5,069 bases of DNA. Origin: an uncultured Solobacterium sp. Lineage in GTDB: Bacteria; Bacillota_I; Bacilli_A; Erysipelotrichales; Erysipelotrichaceae. The stretch lies in the NCBI GenBank assembly GCA_937895985.1, contig CALBKL010000024.1, forward strand, positions 1-5,069. Direction: 5' to 3'. The notes beneath the pieces were generated by a model. It was not told the origin of the DNA. It made no database searches and saw only the letters and a program-made list of their open reading frames with translations. The translations under genes were made by a program, and so were the position numbers. The first letter of the stretch is position 1. Each line of letters begins with the position of its first letter. Positions 1 through 5,069 of the stretch are shown here, one piece after another.

Positions 1-54
1 CGAAAATATTCACATCCGCTTACGCTTTTTGTGATACTAGTTAAAGAATTTATT

Positions 55-67
55 ATTTCCTGGAAAT
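55..67. repeat. 13-base perfect inverted repeat just after the alaX-like gene
   Basis: ATTTCC-T-GGAAAT is a perfect palindrome with a single central base, lying one base beyond the stop codon of the tRNA-editing gene. The loop is too short for an ordinary RNA hairpin and no T-run follows on either strand, so it is not a normal intrinsic terminator. It could be a protein-binding site or chance. The remaining bases (1-54) hold nothing I can assign: no terminator for the minus-strand unit is visible, so that transcript may run past the window edge. Confidence 0.25.
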
Positions 68-68
68 G

Positions 69-1244
69 TTAGGAAACGATATGCATTGAGATACCAGTAA
101 CCGCATGAAATGCGGTAGAGATTTCTGTCAAACTCGCCGTACAACTACCCTGCATCATTTCACGATTTCCACCACCTTTAGCGTGAATAGCCGCGTTAAA
201 ATCAGCACAAATCGATAGTAAGTCAATCGTACGACTCATGATGACATAAGAATATCCAACTTCTGCCTTCGCAATTACCATGACGGTAGAAATTCCCTTC
301 TCAATGCAACGATTGCAGAAGGCACGCATTCCTTCAGAATCCGCAAGGACAGAAGTATATAGAATCGCATCATGTGTAGGAATTTTATCTGCGTCCTTCA
401 TCATCATTTCCATTGAAACAGTACGATATGATTTCTGTACATCTAAATAGCGCTGTTGAAGATGACTTACAGCCACCGATATCTCTAGTGGCTTAGCAGA
501 CAATATTTTTGAAATCATAGCGTTTTCTTGCTGGATACGACCAAGATAGATAAACGCTCTTCTTCCACTCAACAAGAAGACTCTTGTTTTATTTCGTAAC
601 TTTTCAAAGCCAATCACCTTACAGATTCCAATTTCACCCGTATTTTTTACATGCATACCGCAACATGCACACATGTCATATCCAGCAACAGAAATAATCC
701 GTGTAGTACCTTCTATCGCAATCTTCGAACGATACTCATACTTCGCTGTTTCATGTGGAGAACAGAAAATTTCTTGCACAGAAAGATTTGTCCAAATTGC
801 TTGATTTACCCGTCTTTCAACTTCTTTAATATTCGCTTCTGTCAATTCTCCATTAAAATCAGCACAGATATATTCACCCATATGAAAACCAACATTAGAA
901 TATCCATATAACTGTTTAACAACACCAGAAAAGATATGTTCTCCAGTATGATTCTGCATTAAGTCAAAGCGATACTCCCAATCAATCTTACAGTGAACCT
1001 TCCCTCCTACCGGAAGAAAATCTTTTATGATATGTACAATCCCTTCTTTTTCTCGTTGTACATCGATTACTTCGATACCTTGGATTGTACCTTTATCACA
1101 AGGTTGTCCACCACCTTCTGGATAAAAGATTGTATCTTTTAAAATAACTTTATAACCACCCTTGCATGCATGACAACTCAAAACAACTGTATCCAATTCA
1201 TTTGCGTAAGGATGATGATAATAATATTCTTGAAATTCATCCAT
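69..1244 (-). CDS. Alanyl-tRNA editing protein, AlaX long form with DHHA1 domain
   Basis: This 391-residue protein resembles the editing half of alanyl-tRNA synthetase without the aminoacylation domain. Such proteins hydrolyse mischarged Ser- or Gly-tRNA(Ala) in trans in the cytoplasm. Visible in the sequence: an N-terminal beta-rich segment with the glycine motif FYPEGGGQP (residues 40-48); the editing-site zinc motif HTGEH (H99, H103) completed by CCGMH (C194, H198), giving the HxxxH/CxxxH set; and a C-terminal DHHA1-type region (about 250-391) ending in a glycine cluster KGGGN (356-360). All expected metal ligands are present, so it should be active. Length fits the long AlaX class (roughly 390-400 residues). 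The ATG directly abuts the TAA of the upstream kinase, so translation is probably coupled; GGTG, 7 bases before the start and inside the kinase gene, is the only weak ribosome binding site. No promoter of its own is seen. Whether it clears Ser, Gly or both cannot be told from sequence. Confidence 0.92.
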   Translation of the reverse strand: MDEFQEYYYHHPYANELDTVVLSCHACKGGYKVILKDTIFYPEGGGQPCDKGTIQGIEVIDVQREKEGIVHIIKDFLPVGGKVHCKIDWEYRFDLMQNHTGEHIFSGVVKQLYGYSNVGFHMGEYICADFNGELTEANIKEVERRVNQAIWTNLSVQEIFCSPHETAKYEYRSKIAIEGTTRIISVAGYDMCACCGMHVKNTGEIGICKVIGFEKLRNKTRVFLLSGRRAFIYLGRIQQENAMISKILSAKPLEISVAVSHLQQRYLDVQKSYRTVSMEMMMKDADKIPTHDAILYTSVLADSEGMRAFCNRCIEKGISTVMVIAKAEVGYSYVIMSRTIDLLSICADFNAAIHAKGGGNREMMQGSCTASLTEISTAFHAVTGISMHIVS

Positions 1245-2144
1245 TTATTTCACCATCTCTTTGTACAATACATCTACAGCTTCTTGGTCTGCAATTCCAT
1301 AGGAGAAAGCAGTCGCCGATCCCATCGCAACCGACTTTTCAAGTGCTGTTTGATCATCTTCTCCATTTAACTTACTGGTTAAAAAAGCAGCTACCATGGA
1401 ATCTCCAGCACCTACAGAATTAATAATATTCCCACTTGGTGCATGGCAGTGATATACCTTGTGATTCACTAAGAGTGCACCCTGATTCCCTAATGAAACA
1501 AGTACATTTTGTGCACCCATTGAAACTAACTTGCATGCATATTCTTCTATTTGATTCTCTAAGACATTTGCGTCAAATATCTCTGATAATTCCTGTTGAT
1601 TTGGTTTGATTAAATATGGATGATATGGAAGTACTGTCTTTAATACACTACCTCCAGCATCTACGATAATCCGTATCTTTCTTCCTTGTAGAAACTTCAT
1701 TACATTCGCATAGAAATTCTCTTCAACACCAGATGCCATACTACCAGAAAGGATGAGTACATCACCATCTGTGAGATGTTCCAACTTTACATATAGCTTT
1801 TCAATATCTTCTTTTTCCACCGTTGGTCCACTAGCGTTAATTTCTGTTTCTATTTCATGTTTCATCTTGATGTTGATACGAGATTCTCCATGATCTAACT
1901 TAATGAACTCTGGAATAAGTCCATGACTACTCACACGACGTTCAATCTCATCCCCAGTAAAACCAGCCACATATCCAAGTGGTGTACTAATTCTTCCTAG
2001 ATGTTTCAAGGCGATGGACACATTAATTCCCTTTCCACCAACATCAATCTGCTCAAAGATAGAACGATTAAGTTTTCCTTCTTCAAATGTTTCTAATTGC
2101 ACAATATAATCCAGTGAAGGATTCATCGTTACTGTATAAATCAT
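1245..2144 (-). CDS. pfkB: PfkB-family hexose-phosphate kinase, 1-phosphofructokinase-like (FruK/LacC group)
   Basis: This 299-residue ribokinase-superfamily enzyme probably phosphorylates fructose 1-phosphate (or tagatose 6-phosphate) with ATP to the bisphosphate feeding glycolysis. Visible motifs: the opening MIYTVTMNPSLDY with substrate-binding D12, typical of FruK/LacC; VGGKGINVS (35-43), the PfkB signature 1 region; SGSMASG (133-139) where relatives often have SGSLPPG; KPNQQEL (180-186); and NSVGAGDS (242-249), the anion hole with catalytic base D248. Length matches the family (about 300-310). I chose the ATG at 2144 because AGAGGTG sits 5 bases upstream and homology starts there. An in-frame ATG at 2189 would add 15 hydrophobic residues encoded by promoter and terminator DNA and is rejected. 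Unlike typical fruK, no fructose PTS or DeoR-type regulator is adjacent, so the substrate is uncertain; FruK, LacC and less specific PfkB kinases cannot be separated by motif alone. The next gene, an alanyl-tRNA editing protein, follows with no gap. Confidence 0.9.
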   Translation of the reverse strand: MIYTVTMNPSLDYIVQLETFEEGKLNRSIFEQIDVGGKGINVSIALKHLGRISTPLGYVAGFTGDEIERRVSSHGLIPEFIKLDHGESRINIKMKHEIETEINASGPTVEKEDIEKLYVKLEHLTDGDVLILSGSMASGVEENFYANVMKFLQGRKIRIIVDAGGSVLKTVLPYHPYLIKPNQQELSEIFDANVLENQIEEYACKLVSMGAQNVLVSLGNQGALLVNHKVYHCHAPSGNIINSVGAGDSMVAAFLTSKLNGEDDQTALEKSVAMGSATAFSYGIADQEAVDVLYKEMVK

Positions 2145-2149
2145 ACAAA

Positions 2150-2156
2150 CACCTCT
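2150..2156 (-). promoter_or_regulatory. Ribosome binding site that fixes the kinase start
   Basis: On the minus strand AGAGGTG lies 5 bases before the ATG at 2144. It is the best Shine-Dalgarno match in this stretch. No similar site precedes the alternative ATG at 2189, which supports the shorter 299-residue protein. Confidence 0.7.
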
Positions 2157-2163
2157 TATCAGT

Positions 2164-2193
2164 ATTATAAATGAAAAAAAGGTCCACATTGAA
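2164..2193 (-). promoter_or_regulatory. Candidate promoter of the kinase/alaX-like unit, overlapping the upstream terminator
   Basis: A perfect -10 hexamer TATAAT reads on the minus strand at 2164-2169, 19 bases before the kinase start codon. The -35 is weak: TTCAAT at 2188-2193 with an 18-base spacer, and it coincides with the loop of the permease terminator. A transcript would begin near 2157 with a leader of only about a dozen bases carrying the ribosome binding site. The -10 is convincing by sight; the -35 is not, so an activator or read-through from the permease could contribute. Confidence 0.5.
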
Positions 2194-2201
2194 GTGAACC
2201 T
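2174..2201 (-). terminator. Intrinsic terminator of the purine permease gene
   Basis: On the minus strand AGGTTCAC pairs with GTGGACCT (8 pairs, one G-U) around the loop TTCAAT, followed by seven T. It starts 10 bases after the permease stop codon. It separates the permease from the kinase unit, whose promoter lies within and just after it. Confidence 0.8.
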
Positions 2202-2211
2202 GATTATTTGT

Positions 2212-3579
2212 TTAGATAATGAAGAACTTCAAGATGAATAATCCTGTAAGAATATACATCAAGAGTGAAATTTCCTTTGCCTTACCTGTAATCACATGAA
2301 TAAATGTGTAAGAGATAAAACCAAATGCAATACCTTCAGAAATTGAATATGCAAAGCCCATCATTGTAATGCATACAAAGCATGGGAATGCCTTTGTGAT
2401 ATCGTTCCATTCGATGTTAACAACCTGCTGCATCATCAAGAAACCAACAACGATCAATGCTGGTGCTGTCGCAAAGGAAGGAATTGTTAAGAATAATGGA
2501 GATAAGAATAAAGCAGCTAAGAACAAGATACCTGTTGTAACACTTGTTAAACCTGTTCTACCACCTTCCGTAATACCAGAAGAAGATTCAACGAATGTTG
2601 TGATTGTAGATGTACCTAAGATAGCACCTACTGTTGTACCAACAGCGTCAGCTAATAGCACACCCTTAATTCTTGGTAGCTTTCCATCCTTGTCTAACAT
2701 ATTTGCCTTAGATGCGCATCCAATTACTGTTCCAAGAGTATCGAAGATATCTACGAATAAGAATGCAAATACTACTACAATGAAGTTTGCTAGGTGACTT
2801 GCCACAAATGCAAAGTCAAATTGGAAGAATGTAGGAGCGATAGAATTTGGCATTGAGAAGAACGCTGTTGGGATTAATGAATAGTAACCTAATTCTGGAT
2901 TTGGTACATAGATGCCTAATAGCTGGCAGATAATACCTAAAACCCAAGTTAATAAGATACCCCATAACATATATCCCTTAACACCCTTGATTAACATGAT
3001 CACAATAGAGATAACACCAATCATACACAAGATAACACCTACACCCTGTGATGAGAATGTTCCATTCGCAATACCATTTGTGAATGAATATAAACTAACA
3101 AGTGTTGCGCCATCAACGATGATATGTGCATTTTGTACACCGATGAATGCGATGAAGAAACCAATACCCACAGATACAGCTACCTTTAACTGTACTGGAA
3201 TTGCATTGAAGATTGCTTCACGAACACTTGTAAGTGACATGATGATGAAGATAATACCTTCCACAAGTACTGCTGTTAACGCAACCTGCCAAGGATAACC
3301 CATAACACCACACACTGTGTATGCGAAGTAAGCATTCAAACCTAAACCAGCAGATAATGCAAATGGCATATTTGAGAACGCAGCCATGCAGAAACATGCA
3401 ATTGCGGATGCGACTGCAGTCGCTGTCAAGATAGAACCTGCATCCATACCAGAAACACTTAAGATGGATGGGTTGAGCGCAAGGATATAAACCATTGTGA
3501 TAAATGTTGTAACACCTGCGATCAATTCTGTTTTAACTGTTGTGCCGTTTTCCTTTAAATGAAATAACTTTTCTAACAT
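2212..3579 (-). CDS. pbuG: NCS2-family purine permease (AzgA/PbuG type)
   Basis: This 455-residue integral membrane protein likely imports guanine and hypoxanthine (possibly adenine) with protons for purine salvage. The family signs are clear: an N-terminal segment TELIAGVTTFITMVY (17-31); GLGLNAYFAY (78-87), the conserved first substrate-site region; FVDIFDTLGTVIG (275-287) in the eighth membrane helix; and GTSTITTFVESSSGITEGGR (322-341), the AzgA-type tenth-helix motif. About a dozen or more hydrophobic segments span the chain, as in the 14-helix fold. Length agrees with PbuG/PbuO/AzgA proteins (about 430-460) and differs from the UraA/PbuX branch. The ATG at 3579 has AAGGGGG 6 bases upstream. 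The leader carries a purine riboswitch with guanine-type specificity residues, which independently supports guanine or hypoxanthine as cargo. The gene is transcribed alone, between its own promoter and terminator. The exact symbol (pbuG versus pbuO) is inferred from the riboswitch, not proven. Confidence 0.92.
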   Translation of the reverse strand: MLEKLFHLKENGTTVKTELIAGVTTFITMVYILALNPSILSVSGMDAGSILTATAVASAIACFCMAAFSNMPFALSAGLGLNAYFAYTVCGVMGYPWQVALTAVLVEGIIFIIMSLTSVREAIFNAIPVQLKVAVSVGIGFFIAFIGVQNAHIIVDGATLVSLYSFTNGIANGTFSSQGVGVILCMIGVISIVIMLIKGVKGYMLWGILLTWVLGIICQLLGIYVPNPELGYYSLIPTAFFSMPNSIAPTFFQFDFAFVASHLANFIVVVFAFLFVDIFDTLGTVIGCASKANMLDKDGKLPRIKGVLLADAVGTTVGAILGTSTITTFVESSSGITEGGRTGLTSVTTGILFLAALFLSPLFLTIPSFATAPALIVVGFLMMQQVVNIEWNDITKAFPCFVCITMMGFAYSISEGIAFGFISYTFIHVITGKAKEISLLMYILTGLFILKFFII

Positions 3580-3614
3580 AAATATCCCCCTTTTTCATTC
3601 ACACATCGTCGCCT

Positions 3615-3652
3615 AAAATTTAAAAATCCTGCCGAGTAGCATCTCAACAGGA
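3615..3652 (-). terminator. Riboswitch expression-platform terminator
   Basis: On the minus strand TCCTGTTGAG pairs with CTCGGCAGGA (10 pairs, two G-U) around the loop ATGCTA, then TTTTTAAATTTT. It lies between the purine aptamer and the permease ribosome binding site, the usual position for premature termination when ligand is bound. A competing antiterminator is expected; two weak candidates are given in the findings. Confidence 0.85.
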
Positions 3653-3677
3653 AGTCACTAAAAAAAGAATAGAGACA

Positions 3678-3742
3678 ACCGTAGTCCCGCCATTAAGGTA
3701 GCAGGGTAGAGACACTTCCGCCAATTCGGAAGTATATACGAT
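3678..3742 (-). promoter_or_regulatory. Purine riboswitch aptamer, guanine-type
   Basis: Read on the minus strand, the three-way junction is complete. P1 is ATCGTA (3737-3742) with TACGGT (3678-3683). J1/2 is TAT. P2 is ACTTCCG (3727-3733) with CGGAAGT (3714-3720), closed by loop AATTGG. J2/3 is GTCTCTAC (3706-3713), matching the family UNUCUAC core. P3 is CCTGC (3701-3705) with GCGGG (3686-3690), closed by loop TACCTTAATG. J3/1 is AC. The base equivalent to position 74 of the B. subtilis xpt aptamer is C (complement of 3684), the guanine/hypoxanthine determinant; adenine sensors have U. The position-51 equivalent is U, which argues against a 2'-deoxyguanosine variant. L2 keeps GG and L3 keeps CC for the kissing interaction, but both loops depart from the usual GAUAUGG and CCGUAAA. 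Ligand binding should favour the downstream terminator and lower permease expression. Confidence 0.88.
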
Positions 3743-3757
3743 ATGTGGCACATAGGT

Positions 3758-3786
3758 ATTATATGAAATTACTACAGCATTTACAA
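3758..3786 (-). promoter_or_regulatory. Promoter of the riboswitch-permease transcript
   Basis: On the minus strand the -35 is TTGTAA (3781-3786), the spacer is 17 bases, and the -10 is a perfect TATAAT (3758-3763). Transcription should start near 3751, only about nine bases before the first strand of the aptamer, which is typical of riboswitch leaders. This is a housekeeping sigma-A type promoter; expression would then be set mainly by the riboswitch. Confidence 0.8.
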
Positions 3787-3811
3787 AGGGAATTTGTTAA
3801 AAAACCAATTT

Positions 3812-3841
3812 TTCCAACATTCATCGCAAAATGTATATATT
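3812..3841 (+). promoter_or_regulatory. Candidate promoter for lrgAB
   Basis: TATATT at 3836-3841 could be a -10, with TTCCAA at 3812-3817 as a weak -35 (18-base spacer). The start would be near 3848, directly in front of the cre-like site, leaving a leader of about 90 bases. An alternative is the extended -10 TGGGATAAT at 3906-3914, which has no recognisable -35. In relatives this operon needs the LytST two-component system, so a weak -35 is not surprising. Which promoter is used is unclear. Confidence 0.35.
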
Positions 3842-3849
3842 CTCCTTAA

Positions 3850-3863
3850 TGAAAGCACTATCA
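3850..3863 (+). promoter_or_regulatory. CcpA-type cre site upstream of lrgAB
   Basis: TGAAAGCACTATCA matches the catabolite-responsive element pattern TGWAARCGYTWNCW at every position but one (A instead of the central G). It is near-palindromic. It lies 74 bases before the lrgA start and just after the candidate start of transcription, a position where bound CcpA would block initiation or elongation. CcpA control of lrgAB-type operons is known in Bacillus subtilis and Streptococcus mutans, so location and sequence agree. Activity is inferred. Confidence 0.55.
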
Positions 3864-3937
3864 TCAAAAAAATCAATAATATCCGTATCATTCTAACGGA
3901 AATAGTGGGATAATAACTAGCGTTTGGAGGTTTTTCT

Positions 3938-4294
3938 ATGAAGCACATGCGTCAGTTTTTAATTATTCTACTCTTTACCTGTATTGGTGAAGTATTACAT
4001 ACTTTTATACCACTACCAATCCCTGCTTCAATCTATGGCCTTGTACTTTTATTTATCGCACTGAATCTCAGAATCTTTAAAGTTGATGAAGTACACGATA
4101 CAGCAGATTTCTTAATCGAAATCATGCCAGTCATGTTTATTCCTGCAGCCGTAGGTTTAATTGGGTCTATGGATTCCTTACAACCAATCTTAATACAATC
4201 CATCATAATCATGATGGTTTCTACAGTGATTGTTATGGTAGTCACTGGTAAAGTATCTATGTTATTAGGTAAGGAGAAATCAAACAATGAATAA
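3938..4294 (+). CDS. lrgA: CidA/LrgA family membrane protein
   Basis: This 118-residue protein is almost entirely hydrophobic, with about four membrane helices and a charged C-terminus (GKEKSNNE). It carries the family motif IPLPIPASIYGLVLLF (24-39) and the second conserved block MPVMFIPAAVGLI (63-75). Members act at the cytoplasmic membrane together with an LrgB/CidB partner. They are described either as holin/antiholin-like controllers of murein hydrolase export and cell death (Staphylococcus aureus) or as the small subunit of a pyruvate transporter (PftA of Bacillus subtilis). GGAGG lies 7 bases before the ATG. The gene overlaps lrgB by 8 bases, so the two are cotranscribed and probably translationally coupled. 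It is divergent from the purine permease and preceded by a cre-like site, which favours a link to carbon metabolism. LrgA and CidA cannot be told apart by sequence alone, and no lytST-type regulator genes lie in the window. Confidence 0.9.
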   Translation: MKHMRQFLIILLFTCIGEVLHTFIPLPIPASIYGLVLLFIALNLRIFKVDEVHDTADFLIEIMPVMFIPAAVGLIGSMDSLQPILIQSIIIMMVSTVIVMVVTGKVSMLLGKEKSNNE

Positions 4295-4979
4295 TGTTAT
4301 GCTAACAAGCGCCACAATGGGCGTGGTGATATCCCTAATCGGTTTCTTTATTGGTATCCTCTGTCGTGAGAAGTTTAAACTACCGATCTTTAATCCCTTA
4401 TTAATTGCGATTATCTTTACAATTGGTTTTGTATCTATCTTCCATATTGATTATGATTCCTACTTTTTCTCCGCAAAGTATCTTAGTTGGTTATTAACTC
4501 CAGCAACAGTCGCTTTGGCAGTACCACTCTATAAAGAAATCGATAAGCTCAAAGCGAATTGGAAGATGATAGTCATTTCCATCGCTTGTGGTTGTGTCAG
4601 TAGCATTGTAACAGTACTTGTTCTATCATTGATATTCCATTTCAACCATGCACAATACGTTACCTTCATACCAAAGTCCATCACAACAGCCATCGGTATG
4701 GGTGTTGCGGAAGAATTAGGTGGTATTGTACCAGTTACTGTTGCGGCAATTATCGTAACAGGTATCTTTGGTGCAATCATCGCAGATATTGTATTTAAGA
4801 TTTTCCATATCACTGACCCAATTGCCCAGGGCTTAGCACTTGGTGCAAGTGCACACGCAATCGGCACATCCAAAGCAATCGAACTCGGTGACTTGCAGGG
4901 TGCTATGGCAGGTCTTGCAATCTGTACTTCCGGTATTATTACCGTTGCCCTAGCAACGATCTTCGCTGGTATTATCTAA
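4287..4979 (+). CDS. lrgB: LrgB/CidB family membrane protein, partner of LrgA
   Basis: This 230-residue integral membrane protein has the full LrgB length (about 230) and conserved blocks: an N-terminal helix followed by LPIFNPLLIAI (32-42), TPATVALAVPLYKEIDKLK (71-89), PKSITTAIGMGVAEELGG (129-146), and GLALGASAHAIGTSKA (182-197) followed by IELGDLQGAMAGLAI. These glycine- and alanine-rich helices suggest a transporter-like fold. With LrgA it forms the membrane system either modulating murein hydrolase activity or carrying pyruvate (PftB in Bacillus subtilis). The start at 4287 overlaps the end of lrgA by 8 bases, and AAGGAG lies 10 bases upstream; a second ATG four codons in is possible but less well placed. 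A strong terminator follows the stop by two bases, closing a two-gene operon. No truncation or missing motif is seen. Assignment to the family is secure; the physiological role is inferred. Confidence 0.94.
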   Translation: MNNVMLTSATMGVVISLIGFFIGILCREKFKLPIFNPLLIAIIFTIGFVSIFHIDYDSYFFSAKYLSWLLTPATVALAVPLYKEIDKLKANWKMIVISIACGCVSSIVTVLVLSLIFHFNHAQYVTFIPKSITTAIGMGVAEELGGIVPVTVAAIIVTGIFGAIIADIVFKIFHITDPIAQGLALGASAHAIGTSKAIELGDLQGAMAGLAICTSGIITVALATIFAGII

Positions 4980-4981
4980 AC

Positions 4982-5010
4982 AAAAAGAAGCGTAAAACGC
5001 TTCTTTTTTT
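4982..5010 (+). terminator. Intrinsic terminator of lrgAB
   Basis: AGAAGCGT pairs perfectly with ACGCTTCT around a short A loop. The stem can be extended by flanking A-T pairs, and a run of seven T ends at 5010. It begins two bases after the lrgB stop codon. The A-rich 5' side could also let it work on the opposite strand. Confidence 0.9.
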
Positions 5011-5020
5011 CTACACACAT

Positions 5021-5047
5021 AAAAACGACTATCTTAGATAGTCGTTT
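5021..5047 (-). terminator. Intrinsic terminator of a convergent gene to the right
   Basis: AAACGACTATC pairs perfectly with GATAGTCGTTT (11 pairs) around a 3-base loop. Five T follow on the minus strand, while the plus strand has only a short T stretch, so it best fits transcripts arriving from beyond the right edge. Together with the lrgAB terminator it insulates two converging units. Confidence 0.7.
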
Positions 5048-5053
5048 GTGTCA

Positions 5054-5069
5054 TTAGTCTTCTACGTAT
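5054..5069 (-). CDS. Possible C-terminal end of a convergent gene (partial)
   Basis: The last bases, read on the minus strand, give codons for Tyr-Val-Glu-Asp followed by TAA and an in-frame TGA (tandem stop), 6 bases before a minus-strand terminator hairpin. That spacing is typical of a gene end. Only about five codons are visible, so the product cannot be named, and another reading frame is not excluded. Confidence 0.35.

Noticed and set aside
1..68. Open frames at the left edge that could be the tail of a convergent gene, and a weak TCACA/TGTGA pairing
   Set aside because: All three plus-strand frames give short, unconvincing peptides and no hairpin with a T-run is present, so neither a gene end nor a terminator can be supported.
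651..1423. Short plus-strand open frames opposite the AlaX-like and kinase genes
   Set aside because: They lie antisense to genes with complete catalytic motifs and show no family features.
2145..2189. N-terminal extension of the kinase from an in-frame ATG at 2189
   Set aside because: The extra 15 residues are encoded by terminator and promoter sequence, lack a ribosome binding site, and lie outside the family's normal N-terminus.
2369..3298. Plus-strand open frames of 128 and 142 codons opposite the permease gene
   Set aside because: They are antisense shadows of a well-supported membrane protein gene, have no plausible start context, and their translations show no recognisable domain.
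3882..3900. Inverted repeat TCCGT-N9-ACGGA upstream of lrgA, considered as a LytTR-type regulator site
   Set aside because: LytTR regulators normally bind two spaced direct repeats. Only imperfect matches to the half-site are present and the stem is just five pairs, so it may be chance.
4033..4873. Minus-strand open frames opposite lrgA and lrgB
   Set aside because: They mirror genes with strong family motifs and have no initiation signals.
3938..4979. Reading lrgAB as a phage holin cassette or toxin-antitoxin system
   Set aside because: Both proteins match chromosomal CidA/LrgA and CidB/LrgB families, and no endolysin, phage or antitoxin gene is nearby.

Overview
The window looks like chromosomal DNA of a low-to-moderate GC Gram-positive bacterium (Bacillota). 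The evidence is the purine-class riboswitch with an intrinsic terminator, strong GGAGG-type ribosome binding sites, U-tract terminators, a CcpA-like cre site, and the gene families present. An Erysipelotrichia-like or related lineage is possible, but that is a guess from general gene character. There are five complete genes, dense and intact. I see no sign of a mobile element, CRISPR array, tRNA or rRNA.

Left part (69-2144, minus strand): a two-gene unit. A PfkB-family sugar-phosphate kinase (1-phosphofructokinase-like) is transcribed first. A long-form alanyl-tRNA editing protein (AlaX type with a DHHA1 tail) follows with no intergenic base, since the kinase TAA directly abuts the ATG. The unit has its own candidate promoter at about 2164-2193, squeezed into the intrinsic terminator of the gene upstream.

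Middle (2174-3786, minus strand): a monocistronic unit for an AzgA/PbuG-type NCS2 purine permease. It has a clear promoter, a purine riboswitch aptamer with guanine-type specificity residues, an intrinsic terminator as likely expression platform, the permease gene, and a terminator 10 bases after its stop. Purine sufficiency would be expected to switch off purine uptake by premature termination.

Right part (about 3812-5010, plus strand): a divergent lrgA-lrgB pair (CidA/LrgA and CidB/LrgB families) with an 8-base overlap, closed by a strong terminator. A near-consensus cre site lies in its leader. In Bacillus subtilis the homologous pair (PftAB, formerly YsbAB) is a CcpA-repressed pyruvate transporter, and in staphylococci it is linked to holin-like control of lysis. 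The cre site here makes the carbon-overflow role plausible. At the extreme right a second hairpin, read on the minus strand, and a tandem stop codon suggest the tail of a convergent gene entering from outside.

The 358-base gap between the permease and lrgA (3580-3937) is the regulatory centre of the window, with divergent promoters, riboswitch, terminator and cre. I found no convincing undescribed system. The most worthwhile items are the riboswitch with unusual loop sequences, the cre/lrgAB arrangement and the kinase-AlaX coupling.
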